This document shows positions 33,536 through 41,694 of a DNA stretch of 58,666 nt, in pieces (position 1 is the stretch's first letter; each line of letters begins with the position of its first letter). The stretch comes from DAOUBP01 sp034432655. Lineage in GTDB: Bacteria; Chloroflexota; Anaerolineae; CG2-30-64-16. The position numbers were made by a program, and so were the translations under genes. Below the pieces are notes generated by a model that ran no database searches, was not told the origin of the DNA, and worked only from the letters and a program-made list of their open reading frames with translations. The stretch covers positions 1-58,666 of the forward strand of contig DAOUBP010000105.1 of assembly GCA_034432655.1 (NCBI GenBank). Reading direction: 5' to 3'.

Positions 33536-36295
33536 TCACTCCACGAATACAACCACCTCTGCGCTTCTCTCCTCCCGGCCGTCAGGGTGCGTGGCCACGG
33601 CCTGAAAGGTGTGGCGGCCGGGTTGCAACGGCCACCAGGCGGTGTAGTCGGGGCCGAACACGGTAGCAAACGGCCGGCCGTCCAGCAGCAAGGTGATGCC
33701 CTTAGCAGACGGCACAGCCACGAAGGCGGTGACCGGTATTTCCTGCGCGCTTAACGGCAGCTCGGGCGCGATGCGATAGGCCCGGTTGGGGTCGGGGCTG
33801 GTGAGTTGGAGGTTGGAGGTTGGCGTTTGGACGTTGGCCAGCGCGGTTTTCTGGCTGCCCTCCCCTATCTGCCACCTGCCATCTGCCATCTGCCGTTCGC
33901 TGTCGGCCAGTTGCGGGATGCCGTTCGCACGGGCCCAGGCTTGATATTCCGGCGGCAGCTGCCAGATGATCTGCGGGGCCCGGTATTGGGGCGGGGTGGT
34001 GGCATCGGCGAGCCGGCCGGTGCGCGTATCAATCACCACCCGATAGTGCGAACGGTCCACTTCGGTCGGCTCGGTGCCGGCGATGAACCATTCCAGGCGG
34101 CGGTGCGGGCAAGGGATGATTGCGTATTGCGTATTGCGTACTGCGTATTGCGTATCCCTGGCCGGGAGCAGGCCGGAATCGGCGCAGATTTCGACCTGCA
34201 CCAGGCCTTCGGGCACAGGAAAGGCGCTGGGCGGGGTGTCGCGCAGCACGGCGCGCATGAAGTCGTGCCAGATGGGGCCGGCACCGCTGATGCCGCTGAC
34301 GTCCTTCATGGGTGTGTTGTCCGCGTTGCCCACCCAGACGCCGGTCACCAGCTCCGGTGTATAGCCGATGGTCCAGTTATCGCGCCAATCGGTGGTGGTG
34401 CCGGTCTTGACCGCGGCCGGCCGGCCGATCTCCAACACGTTCCCCGCGCCGAACGCCGGCAGCCGGGCGTTGTTATCGCTCAGGATATCGGTGATGAGGT
34501 AAGCGACGCGGGGGTCAAGGACGGATGTGGAATGCGGAATGTTCGATGGACGGGGTACGATGCTGACCTCAGCCGCTCGCAGCGTCGCTGATTCGCCGAT
34601 TTGCCGCTGCGTTGCTCCGGCCTCCAGGGCCTCGATCCGCTCGATGGCATAGGGGCTGACGGGGCGACCGCCGTTGGCAAAAGCCGCATAGGCCGCGGTC
34701 AGGTCCAACAACCGCACCTCGCCGCCGCCCAGGGTCAGGGAAAGGCCGTAACGAGATGTGGAAGCTGGAAGCTGGAAGCTGGAAGCTGGAATATCGGTTA
34801 TTTGTGCGCCCACCTGCCCTCTGCCCGTTGCCTTCTGCCCTCTGCTATCTGCCATCTGCCACGGAATCCCCAGCGCGTTGGCCTGCTCGATCAGCGCGTC
34901 GAGGCCGATGGTGTCCAACGTCTTCACGGCCGGGATGTTGTAGGAGTTGGCGAGCGCCGTGCGCAGGGTGACGGGGCCGTGGTAGACGCGATCGTAGTTG
35001 TTGGGCACATAAGGCTCGCCCTCAACGGTGAGGAAGACGGCCCGCAGGTCGGGGATGACGGTGGCCGCAGTGAACACGGGCCGGCTGTCGCGCGCGGCGC
35101 GGGCGGGATCCAACGCGGCCGCGTAGGTAAGCGGCTTGATGGCTGAGCCGGGCTGGCGGAGGCTAAGAGCCGCGTTCACTGCGCCGCTGATGGCCGGATC
35201 GAAGTAGTCCGGGCTGCCCACTAACGCCAATACTGCGCCGGTACGTGGATCGAGCGCGACCAAGGCGGCGTTCTCTGCCCGTCGCGCCGGGTCGGCCCGT
35301 GGATCGCAGGTAAGCCCCGGGATGGCGTCCGGGGCAGCCGCGCATGGCCGCAACTGCGCCAGCCGACGTCGGACCGTCTCTTCCGCTGCCCTTTGCCAGT
35401 CGAGGTCCAGGGTGGTGATAACCCGCAGACCGCCGCGGCGGAGCTCTTCCGGGGGCAGCAACGTCTCAAGCTGGCCCTGCACCCACATCACGAAGTGGGG
35501 CGCGGCGATGGGAAAGGGGGTGCTGGCGAAGGCCAGGCGCTCGGCCGCAGCATCCTGGGCCTCGGCGGCCGAGATGTAGCCCTGCGCTATCATCAGCCGC
35601 AGCACTGTTTTCTGGCGCGCACGAGCGGCTTCGGGATTTTCGATCGGATTGTAGCCGGCGGGGTATTGCGGCAGGCCGGCCAGGAGGGCGCACTGGGCCA
35701 GGTCCAGCTCGGCCGCGTGCATGCCGAAGTAGGCCTGGGCAGCCGCCTCGATCCCCACTGCGTAGTGACCGTAGTAGGTGGTGTTGAGGTACAGAGCCAG
35801 GATTTCGTCTTTGCTGTACCGCCGTTCCAGCCACCAGGCCAGCCAGGCCTCGTGTGCCTTGCGCCGCAGCGTGCGTTCGCTCCGTTCCTCGGCGGACAGG
35901 AAGAGGTTGCGCGCCACCTGTTGGGTCAGTGTGCTGGCGCCGGAGAAGGCACGGTCGCCTCGCAGGTTGTGCCAGGCTGCGCGGCCGATGGCGATCAGGT
36001 CAAAGCCAGGATGCGTGTAGAAACGGCTGTCCTCGGTCGCGATGGTGGCTTGCCGACAGGCCAGGGGTATTTGTTCCAGCGTCAGCGGGACCTGCTTGCT
36101 GCCGCCGGGGTCAATCACCTCGTAGAGCAGCCGGCCGTGGCGGTCGGTGATCAGGATGCTGGCTGTGCCCGCGTCCGGTTGGCCCGCGATCCGGTGTGGA
36201 TCGGGCAGGTCGGCCAGCAGCGTGAGGCAGATCAGCAGCAGACCTGCCCCCAGCACGGCCGGGACGACCAGGTAGCGATATCGGGCGCGGGACAT
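33536..36295 (-). CDS. pbpC: Penicillin-binding protein 1C
   Basis: The protein has 919 residues. One N-terminal membrane helix is followed by the glycosyltransferase domain (EDSRFYTHPGFD; GASTLTQQVARNLFL; RRKAHEAWLAWWLERRYSK), the transpeptidase domain with SAIK (catalytic S384), SYN and KTGT (VKTGTTTDWRDNW), and a C-terminal beta domain. The enzyme builds peptidoglycan strands at the outer face of the membrane. The ATG at 36295 has GAGG before it; a TTG upstream would overlap the neighbour. Three or four stretches are simple-repeat inserts in frame (34756-34860, 34121-34155, 33801-33900 and probably near 34525-34550), all in loops. Confidence 0.93.
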   Translation of the reverse strand: MSRARYRYLVVPAVLGAGLLLICLTLLADLPDPHRIAGQPDAGTASILITDRHGRLLYEVIDPGGSKQVPLTLEQIPLACRQATIATEDSRFYTHPGFDLIAIGRAAWHNLRGDRAFSGASTLTQQVARNLFLSAEERSERTLRRKAHEAWLAWWLERRYSKDEILALYLNTTYYGHYAVGIEAAAQAYFGMHAAELDLAQCALLAGLPQYPAGYNPIENPEAARARQKTVLRLMIAQGYISAAEAQDAAAERLAFASTPFPIAAPHFVMWVQGQLETLLPPEELRRGGLRVITTLDLDWQRAAEETVRRRLAQLRPCAAAPDAIPGLTCDPRADPARRAENAALVALDPRTGAVLALVGSPDYFDPAISGAVNAALSLRQPGSAIKPLTYAAALDPARAARDSRPVFTAATVIPDLRAVFLTVEGEPYVPNNYDRVYHGPVTLRTALANSYNIPAVKTLDTIGLDALIEQANALGIPWQMADSRGQKATGRGQVGAQITDIPASSFQLPASTSRYGLSLTLGGGEVRLLDLTAAYAAFANGGRPVSPYAIERIEALEAGATQRQIGESATLRAAEVSIVPRPSNIPHSTSVLDPRVAYLITDILSDNNARLPAFGAGNVLEIGRPAAVKTGTTTDWRDNWTIGYTPELVTGVWVGNADNTPMKDVSGISGAGPIWHDFMRAVLRDTPPSAFPVPEGLVQVEICADSGLLPARDTQYAVRNTQYAIIPCPHRRLEWFIAGTEPTEVDRSHYRVVIDTRTGRLADATTPPQYRAPQIIWQLPPEYQAWARANGIPQLADSERQMADGRWQIGEGSQKTALANVQTPTSNLQLTSPDPNRAYRIAPELPLSAQEIPVTAFVAVPSAKGITLLLDGRPFATVFGPDYTAWWPLQPGRHTFQAVATHPDGREERSAEVVVFVE
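33801..33900. repeat. Simple-repeat insert in the PBP1C gene, C-terminal
   Basis: Degenerate ggttggaggttgg and atctgccatctgcc units (33801-33835 and 33862-33900) are read in frame as Gln/Met/Asp/Trp-rich and Ser/Thr/Gln-rich peptide between conserved blocks. Confidence 0.85.
34121..34155. repeat. Simple-repeat insert in the PBP1C gene, GCGTATT type
   Basis: Units of gcgtattgcgtactgcgta are read on the minus strand as RNTQYA-type peptide. The same peptide form (NSQHAIRN) appears in the Mo-hydroxylase FAD subunit at about 48870-48905. Confidence 0.88.
34756..34860. repeat. Simple-repeat inserts in the PBP1C gene, GGAAGCT and CTGCC types
   Basis: Five ggaagct units (34760-34793) and a run of ctgccctctgcc-like units (34811-34860) are read in frame between the transpeptidase SYN and KTGT motifs as a Ser/Pro/Gly/Gln-rich loop. 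Confidence 0.88.
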
Positions 36296-36359
36296 ATTCA
36301 AACCTCGAATTCGACCGGTTCCAAGACGTGCCGCGCGCGTCAGCAGTTCCAGCTTCCTG

Positions 36360-36752
36360 TCACCATTCAAAATTCTCGGCGTGGGTTTCCCAGTTCACCT
36401 GTTGCATCGTTTCCGCCACATGAGCCAACACATCAGCCGGGAACACATCCGTGTACCAACAGACGGTGAGCTCTGAAGCCTCCCCCGGACCGCCGCCGAG
36501 GACAGGCCGGTCTGACGAGAACTGCGCGATGAAGGTCAGAGCCGGCAGGTCCCCCGGCGGCGGTTCGAGCATCAAAAAGGGGGTGTCCTCACCGCTGAGG
36601 GCGGACACGCGTTCGTAGGGGACTTCCAGCAACAAATAGCGACGTTCTTCGGGCGTGCCGCCTTCGACTTCGAGGTAGGTGTCCTCGATGATCAGCCGGT
36701 CGAGTTTGATGACGCGGCCGGAGGCCAGGGTAATGGTGGGTGCGTTGCTCAT
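36360..36752 (-). CDS. Hypothetical protein of 130 residues
   Basis: A soluble acidic protein without recognisable motif: ITLASGRVIKLDRLIIEDTYLEV at the start and a long hydrophobic C-terminal helix (DVFPADVLAHVAETMQQVNW). It ends 64 bp before the PBP1C start on the same strand. It could be read with PBP1C. I assign no function. Confidence 0.6.
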   Translation of the reverse strand: MSNAPTITLASGRVIKLDRLIIEDTYLEVEGGTPEERRYLLLEVPYERVSALSGEDTPFLMLEPPPGDLPALTFIAQFSSDRPVLGGGPGEASELTVCWYTDVFPADVLAHVAETMQQVNWETHAENFEW

Positions 36753-36828
36753 AGATACCTCTGCGTGATAATGGGAATGTGCGTCCTCCTGGGGAGCGTT
36801 TTATGGTGACCGCCGTCTGCGCCGGAAA

Positions 36829-37959
36829 TCATTCGCCCCTCCTTTTTCGATCCCGCTCCCGCCGTTTATCCGAGATGGAGACGGCCGGGCCGCCGCGCAA
36901 CACATTGATCAGCTCGGCCAGGATGCAGACGGCGATCTCGGCCGGGGTGCGCGCGCCGATAGCGATGCCGATGGGCGCATAGACGCGGTCGAACTTGGCG
37001 GGATCAATGCCCTGCTCCTCAGCCAGCAACTTGAAAACCGCGTCCACACGGCGTTGCGAGCCGATCATGCCGATATAGGCCACGGGCCGGTCCAACACCT
37101 CCAGCAGGCACTCGACGTCGTGGCTGTGCCCGCGCGTGACCAGTACGATGAAGGTGTCCGAGTCCATGGGCAGCTCACGCACCGTCTCGCGCAGCGGCCC
37201 GGCGATCACCTTCTGCGCGGTCGGGAAGCGTTCTCGATTGGCGAAGCTGGGCCGGTCGTCCAGCACAGTCACGGCGAAGTCGCACATGGATGCCATCTGC
37301 GCCAGCGGCACGGCGATGTGTCCGGCGCCGACGATGATCAGCTCGGGCGCGCGCCGTTGGACCTCGACGAACACCGAGGTATCCTGGGCCGGGTAGCGTA
37401 GAAGCCGGTGCTGGCGGCCGCGGAGTACCTCCTGGGCGTCGGCGATGACTTGTGGCTCCAGGTCGCCCAGGCCCAGGTCGCCCAGCGGCGGTTTGTCCAG
37501 CCAGACGACAGCTTGGCGGCCGGCTGACGGCCCGCTCGCCACGGTCACCAGCGCCACAGGCTCCCGCGCCCGGACAGACTCCTGAAGCGCAGCCAACAGC
37601 TCGCGCCAACCGGGTTTTTCGGGGGGACCTGGTTGGCGTGAAACGCCCGGCTGGGCCGGGACGACAAACACATCCATGATCCCGCCGCATACCCCCAGCG
37701 CCTGCATGGAGATATCCTCGGTCAGGTCCACGCGCACGGTGGCGGGCATCCCGGTCTGGATCACGTCCAGGGCGGCGCGGATCACGTCCGCCTCGCCGCA
37801 GCCGCCGCCCACGGTGCCCACGTGCTGGCCCAGGGGATGGATGATCATCTTGGCGCCGACCTCCCGCGGCACCGAACCTTTGACGTCTACGATGGTGGCA
37901 ACCGCCACCGTCTCGCCCTCAGCGATGAACTCTGCCAGTCTCGCGTAGATGTTTTCCAT
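36829..37959 (-). CDS. xdhC: XdhC/CoxI family molybdenum-enzyme maturation protein
   Basis: The protein has 376 residues. The N-terminal CoxI-like part has GKVGTVGGGCGE-like HVGTVGGGCGEADVI and a second Cys motif VCGGIMDVFVV. The C-terminal part is a Rossmann fold (LIIVGAGHIAVPLAQMASMCDF; TRGHSHDVECLLEVL). Family members bind molybdenum cofactor and load it, sulfurated, into xanthine dehydrogenase-type enzymes. A three-subunit Mo-hydroxylase lies 8 kb downstream and a MocA-like gene is adjacent. The linker QPGVSRQPGPPEKPG near residue 107 looks like another simple-repeat insert. Confidence 0.92.
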   Translation of the reverse strand: MENIYARLAEFIAEGETVAVATIVDVKGSVPREVGAKMIIHPLGQHVGTVGGGCGEADVIRAALDVIQTGMPATVRVDLTEDISMQALGVCGGIMDVFVVPAQPGVSRQPGPPEKPGWRELLAALQESVRAREPVALVTVASGPSAGRQAVVWLDKPPLGDLGLGDLEPQVIADAQEVLRGRQHRLLRYPAQDTSVFVEVQRRAPELIIVGAGHIAVPLAQMASMCDFAVTVLDDRPSFANRERFPTAQKVIAGPLRETVRELPMDSDTFIVLVTRGHSHDVECLLEVLDRPVAYIGMIGSQRRVDAVFKLLAEEQGIDPAKFDRVYAPIGIAIGARTPAEIAVCILAELINVLRGGPAVSISDKRRERDRKRRGE

Positions 37960-38009
37960 AGGCCTGCCTCTTTGGATTGCGGCGACCCTTCGCCGCTTTA
38001 GCTTCCAGC

Positions 38010-38215
38010 GATCATGAACTGTGCGAAAATAACCGGATTATCGTCGGGCGATCCCTGCCCCACCCTCTTTCCCCTTCCCACGCCGCTCAGCGGCGTTGGG
38101 AGGGGGAAACCTCAAAAAAGAGGTTTTTGGCGGCTTCGCCGCCCAAAAAATCCCCATGATGAATAATACCCGGCCCCTATCAGGGGGCGGGGTTGGGGGT
38201 GGGGGTTCAGTACGA
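38010..38215. repeat. Dispersed intergenic element, copy B
   Basis: This resembles the element at 12403-12620 over about 150 bp: GGCGATCCCTGCCCCA, the cccttcccacgccgctcagcggcg stem, the AAAAAAGAGGTTTTT hairpin and the final CCCCGGCC / GGGGCGGGG. It lies between the MocA-like and XdhC genes. Confidence 0.65.
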
Positions 38216-38233
38216 TAAAGTGCAAAATCCAGC

Positions 38234-38881
38234 CTAACGGGGCACCGGCCTCCAGCCGCCAGCCTCATAATCCTCCGGCGTGTCCAGGTCCGTAAGGATT
38301 GTCGGCGTCTCCACAACCAGGTAATCGGTCACAGCCCGGTGGCCGGCCAACACCTCGCGCAAGGTGCCGCTGCAAGCCAGTATCTCCGGCCACAGCCAGG
38401 CCGGCAGCAAGATGGGGTGGCCGGCACGCATGCGATAACTGGGAATTACGATGCGCGACCAACCCGCTGCCTCGCCCGCGGCCAGCACGCCGCGCACCGT
38501 GCTCACCTCCATTTGGGGTTGGTCCCCCAGGCAAAGCAGTGTGGCTGGCGGAGACGTTGCGTCGGCAGCGCCACCCTGTCGGGCGTCATGGCAGCCGGCT
38601 TCAGCTGCCATCTGAACCGCCCGCAGCCCTGCTTGAAGCGAGCTCAGCATTTCGCCGGTGGCGTAATGCGGGTTGTGCACAGTACGGGCCGCCGTCCCGG
38701 CCAGGGCGGCCGCCACCTCCGGGGCGCGATGGCCGGTCACAACGACGATATCGGTCAAACCGGCCGTTTGCAGGGTAGCGACCACCTGGCCGATAACGGT
38801 TGTCTGGCCCCATGGCAGGGTTAACTTGAAACGGCCCATGCGCCGGGAAAGGCCGGCCGCCAGGACAATAGCTGGGATCAT
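38234..38881 (-). CDS. MocA/MobA-like molybdenum cofactor nucleotidyltransferase
   Basis: The protein has 215 residues. PAIVLAAGLSRRMGRFKLTL is the nucleotide-binding loop of NTP transferases; TGHRAPEVAAAL, GEMLSSLQAGLRA and CLGDQPQ follow. MocA adds CMP and MobA adds GMP to molybdopterin; its location beside XdhC and near a xanthine-dehydrogenase-type enzyme fits the CMP form. The ATG at 38881 lies about 7 bases from an extended -10 element, so the mRNA is probably leaderless. Confidence 0.85.
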   Translation of the reverse strand: MIPAIVLAAGLSRRMGRFKLTLPWGQTTVIGQVVATLQTAGLTDIVVVTGHRAPEVAAALAGTAARTVHNPHYATGEMLSSLQAGLRAVQMAAEAGCHDARQGGAADATSPPATLLCLGDQPQMEVSTVRGVLAAGEAAGWSRIVIPSYRMRAGHPILLPAWLWPEILACSGTLREVLAGHRAVTDYLVVETPTILTDLDTPEDYEAGGWRPVPR

Positions 38882-38887
38882 GGGAAA

Positions 38888-38896
38888 ATTATAGCA
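38888..38896 (-). promoter_or_regulatory. Extended -10 promoter giving a leaderless mocA-like transcript
   Basis: Read on the minus strand: TGCTATAAT at 38888-38896 with no good -35. The start codon begins about 7 nt after the -10, where transcription itself would begin. Confidence 0.55.
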
Positions 38897-38935
38897 TAAT
38901 CGGGCCGAAGAAGACTTACCCCGGCGGCAAAGATT

Positions 38936-38964
38936 TTGTCGAAAGTCTGAATGTAAGGTATGCT
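38936..38964 (+). promoter_or_regulatory. Promoter of the M48-like gene
   Basis: TTGTCG (38936-38941), a 17-bp spacer and TATGCT (38959-38964), about 40 bp before the start codon. Confidence 0.6.
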
Positions 38965-39010
38965 TATTATTGTAGCCTCGCTTGGTTTGACCCACATGGA
39001 GAGAAGCACA

Positions 39011-40342
39011 ATGTTCAGCGCCGGTTCTTTTCGTTTCGCCCAGGAGCTCGATGCGCTTGCCGACATTCGCGCGCATCCCGCGTTGGCGGTTGTCAAATCT
39101 CAGGTGCCCGGGTACTGGCAGGCAGCGCAGGGTAAGGCGAATGTCGGGGATGACTTTTTGTCACCTGGCGACCGCTTTCTCTCGCGCGCTGCGTACCCTG
39201 AAGCCTGGGCCGCAGTGGCGCAAGGGCTGGCGCTGTTCGGAGTGACGCGTGAGTTCGACCTGGTGGTTGGGGGCGCAGAATCCGAATCCTATCAGGATGC
39301 AATGTTTCGGACTGCTGGTGAACGCCTGATCGTGGAATTCCCCAGGGGGATTCTGTCCCGGTTGCAGGGCGCCGAGTTGGCTGCCGCAGTGGGCCATGGG
39401 CTGGGTCATTTCCTGCTGGAGCATGATGCGGATCCGGACGTGGCAGCGCTGCTGTCTTTGGCACGCCTGGAAGTCATGTCCGGCCAAGGGCTGGGCGAGC
39501 AACTGTGGGATGATCCGGCTTGTGCAGACTTGCTGATGCGTGCGGCAGCCCTGGCCCAGCTTCAGGATTTGAGCGCTGATCGCATCGGCCTGTTGGTGGC
39601 GTGCGATCTGCCCGCTGTAATTCGGGCAATTGCGCGCAGCTTCCTCGATGTGGAAGCAACCCCCCAGTATTTTATGCAGGAAGATGTGGGATGCCTTGCG
39701 CCTCCAGATCTCACCAGCGGGCGCTCCTTTCGGCCCCATCCGGCATTTCCCGACCGGGTACGGCTGCTCAGGCTGTTTGCAATGTCCGCGTTGTATCGCC
39801 AGGCCATCGGCCTGCCAGGGGGCCTCACCGCTGACGAGCTGGCGCAATATGGCCGCCCCCATCTGCTGGGCCAAACCGGTCGCGCCGATGGTCAGCCTGA
39901 TGACCTGGATGAACTGGTGCTCCAACTGGTCTTGATGGATTCGTTGATCGCTGTCGGGCGTTGCCCGCGGCCCAGGGCAGAGTCCATGATCCTTCGCTAC
40001 TTGACACCGGGCGCCTATGACCGGATTATTGAGCGCTACGACGAGCTGTCGGACGATGATGAAGACTTGAACCTGTCGCCCTGGCTGCAACTGGCGGCCC
40101 TGGAGCCTTCCTGGTGGAAGGTCGCCATGATCGAGCGTTTCCTTTACCTGGCCAGCCTGGACCGTCGGCTTGACGACCGGGCATTGGGGGACGTGGCGAC
40201 CCTGGCGGCCGCCATCGGCGCAAGGGAAGAGTGTCGCCTGATATACACGTTGGGCTTCGGCTATGATCCTTTTTGCTGGTCTGCGTCCCCCCTTGAAAGG
40301 TCCCTGCGGGATCGCGACGCGCAACAGACGCTATCGCAGTGA
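39011..40342 (+). CDS. M48-like peptidase homologue with lost zinc site
   Basis: The protein has 443 residues. The central region (AELAAAVGHGLGHFLLEHDADP) aligns with the M48 HExxH helix, but reads HGLGH: residues 129-133 keep both histidines and lack the catalytic glutamate. The third ligand region LQDLSADRIGLLVACDL resembles the family's E-(x)-SADRxGLL with Asp in place of Glu (D186). No membrane segment is present. It is probably a pseudoenzyme used for binding. GGAGAG lies before the ATG. It is monocistronic with a promoter at 38936-38964 and a terminator at 40373-40412. Confidence 0.72.
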   Translation: MFSAGSFRFAQELDALADIRAHPALAVVKSQVPGYWQAAQGKANVGDDFLSPGDRFLSRAAYPEAWAAVAQGLALFGVTREFDLVVGGAESESYQDAMFRTAGERLIVEFPRGILSRLQGAELAAAVGHGLGHFLLEHDADPDVAALLSLARLEVMSGQGLGEQLWDDPACADLLMRAAALAQLQDLSADRIGLLVACDLPAVIRAIARSFLDVEATPQYFMQEDVGCLAPPDLTSGRSFRPHPAFPDRVRLLRLFAMSALYRQAIGLPGGLTADELAQYGRPHLLGQTGRADGQPDDLDELVLQLVLMDSLIAVGRCPRPRAESMILRYLTPGAYDRIIERYDELSDDDEDLNLSPWLQLAALEPSWWKVAMIERFLYLASLDRRLDDRALGDVATLAAAIGAREECRLIYTLGFGYDPFCWSASPLERSLRDRDAQQTLSQ

Positions 40343-40372
40343 ACTTTGTTTCATAGAGAAGCTGGTTCACAA

Positions 40373-40412
40373 GGAACCGGGTTTCGGCGCCGAAACCCGG
40401 TTCCTGTTTTTT
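40373..40412. terminator. Bidirectional terminator
   Basis: A perfect 32-bp palindrome (ggaaccgggtttcggc and its complement, 40373-40404) is followed by TGTTTTTT. It separates the convergent M48-like and SPFH genes. Confidence 0.9.
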
Positions 40413-41507
40413 CTATTGTCCGGGCTGGGTGTTCACTGTTGGAACGACACCCGGCCCCGGCACGATGATGGTAGGCGTCGTGCCGACAGGCGTGAAGATG
40501 ATCTTATCGGTCGGCTTGAGCGCGCTGGCGTTGGCCAGGGCTGTCTGTAGCGTCAGGTAAGCCGGGTTCTCGGCGTAGAGTTGGGCCTTGGCTAGCTCCA
40601 GGGCTAGCTCGGCCTTGGCTTTCTCGGCCGCGGCTCTGGCCTGGGCCTGGCTGATGGCGAAATCACGCTCGGCGGCCAGCAGCTCGTTGGCCTTGGTCGC
40701 TTCGATCACCGCCCGTTGGGCTTCAGCCTTTTCTTTTTCGAGTCGGGCCAGGATGGTCTGTTGGCGTGCTTCTTCCTGGACGCGGCTCTGGGCCACGCGC
40801 ACTTCACCCTCCTGGCGGGCCTGCTCGGCAGCGGCCTCAGCTTCGGCCTTCAACTTGTCCTGAGCGGCTTTTTCGGTATTCAGACGGCTCTGGGTAATGG
40901 CATCCAGCAGCGCCTGCGCCTCGGGCGAGAGGATCACATTAGGCACCACCACGTTGGCGATTTGCAGGCCGTAGTTCTGGGCCAGCTGGCTCAACTCTTC
41001 GTCAATGCATTCGCGCAAGACATCGCGCGCGGTGCCGATGACGTTGTCGTTGAAGGTCCGTTCGCCGATGCAAACTTTGGCAGCCTGCCGTGCCAGGTTT
41101 TCGACGCGATCTTTCAGGATCTGCTCCCGCAGGTACAGCTCGCTGTATTGGGCCCAGTTGTTCTTCAACACGTCGGCCTGGGCCAGGTTGGGCCGGAAGA
41201 TGTCGCCCGACACCACGATGCCCAGTCGCTGCTTGTCTTTCGTGATGATTTCGTCGTCCTGGACGGTGAACGGCACAGCCGAGCTGGGCACCTTTTTAAG
41301 TTCCACATAAAGGCCGAAGTCAGAGTACAACCCCGGCCCGACGATGTTCACGATGCGGCCCCCGCGAAACTGGATGCCGACTTCTTGCTGTTCGACGCGG
41401 GCCAGGATGTAGAACAGGTTGCTGCTGGTGAGCACGATCACGGCAATGATGGCCACCAGCGCGATGATCACGCCGCGCAAGATCGCTGTGTTGACCGAAC
41501 GCCTCAT
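40413..41507 (-). CDS. SPFH/band-7 domain membrane protein
   Basis: The protein has 364 residues: one N-terminal transmembrane helix (LRGVIIALVAIIAVIVLTSS), a band-7 domain (VGIQFRGGRIVNIVGPGLY; FTVQDDEIITKDKQRLGIVVSGD), then a long coiled coil rich in Ala, Glu, Lys and Gln (residues about 205-325) and a proline-rich tail. Stomatin/flotillin-like proteins oligomerise under the membrane and organise microdomains. GGAGGAG precedes the ATG at 41507. No nfeD-type partner lies beside it. Confidence 0.85.
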   Translation of the reverse strand: MRRSVNTAILRGVIIALVAIIAVIVLTSSNLFYILARVEQQEVGIQFRGGRIVNIVGPGLYSDFGLYVELKKVPSSAVPFTVQDDEIITKDKQRLGIVVSGDIFRPNLAQADVLKNNWAQYSELYLREQILKDRVENLARQAAKVCIGERTFNDNVIGTARDVLRECIDEELSQLAQNYGLQIANVVVPNVILSPEAQALLDAITQSRLNTEKAAQDKLKAEAEAAAEQARQEGEVRVAQSRVQEEARQQTILARLEKEKAEAQRAVIEATKANELLAAERDFAISQAQARAAAEKAKAELALELAKAQLYAENPAYLTLQTALANASALKPTDKIIFTPVGTTPTIIVPGPGVVPTVNTQPGQ

Positions 41508-41633
41508 GTTGCACTCCTCCAAGAGATGGTTGCGTTGACGCTACCCCTGTGTGAGCGGGGTGTGACATCCGTCATTGTACCCGAAGTCTTTCGCGCATTA
41601 CTGACAGCACAATGACAATCTGCCCGCAGAAAG

Positions 41634-41669
41634 AAAAAAAAGGGGACGCCTTCAGTCGTGGCCGTCCCC
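41634..41669 (-). terminator. Terminator of the PFK gene
   Basis: On the minus strand GGGGACG...CGTCCCC (arms 41663-41669 and 41642-41648) is followed by eight Ts (A-run at 41634-41641 on the plus strand). Confidence 0.85.
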
Positions 41670-41694
41670 CTGTGGATTACCGCAACAGGTCGGT

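Noticed and set aside
36829..37959. Two-gene split XdhC/CoxI
   Set aside because: Both halves lie in one continuous 376-residue frame.
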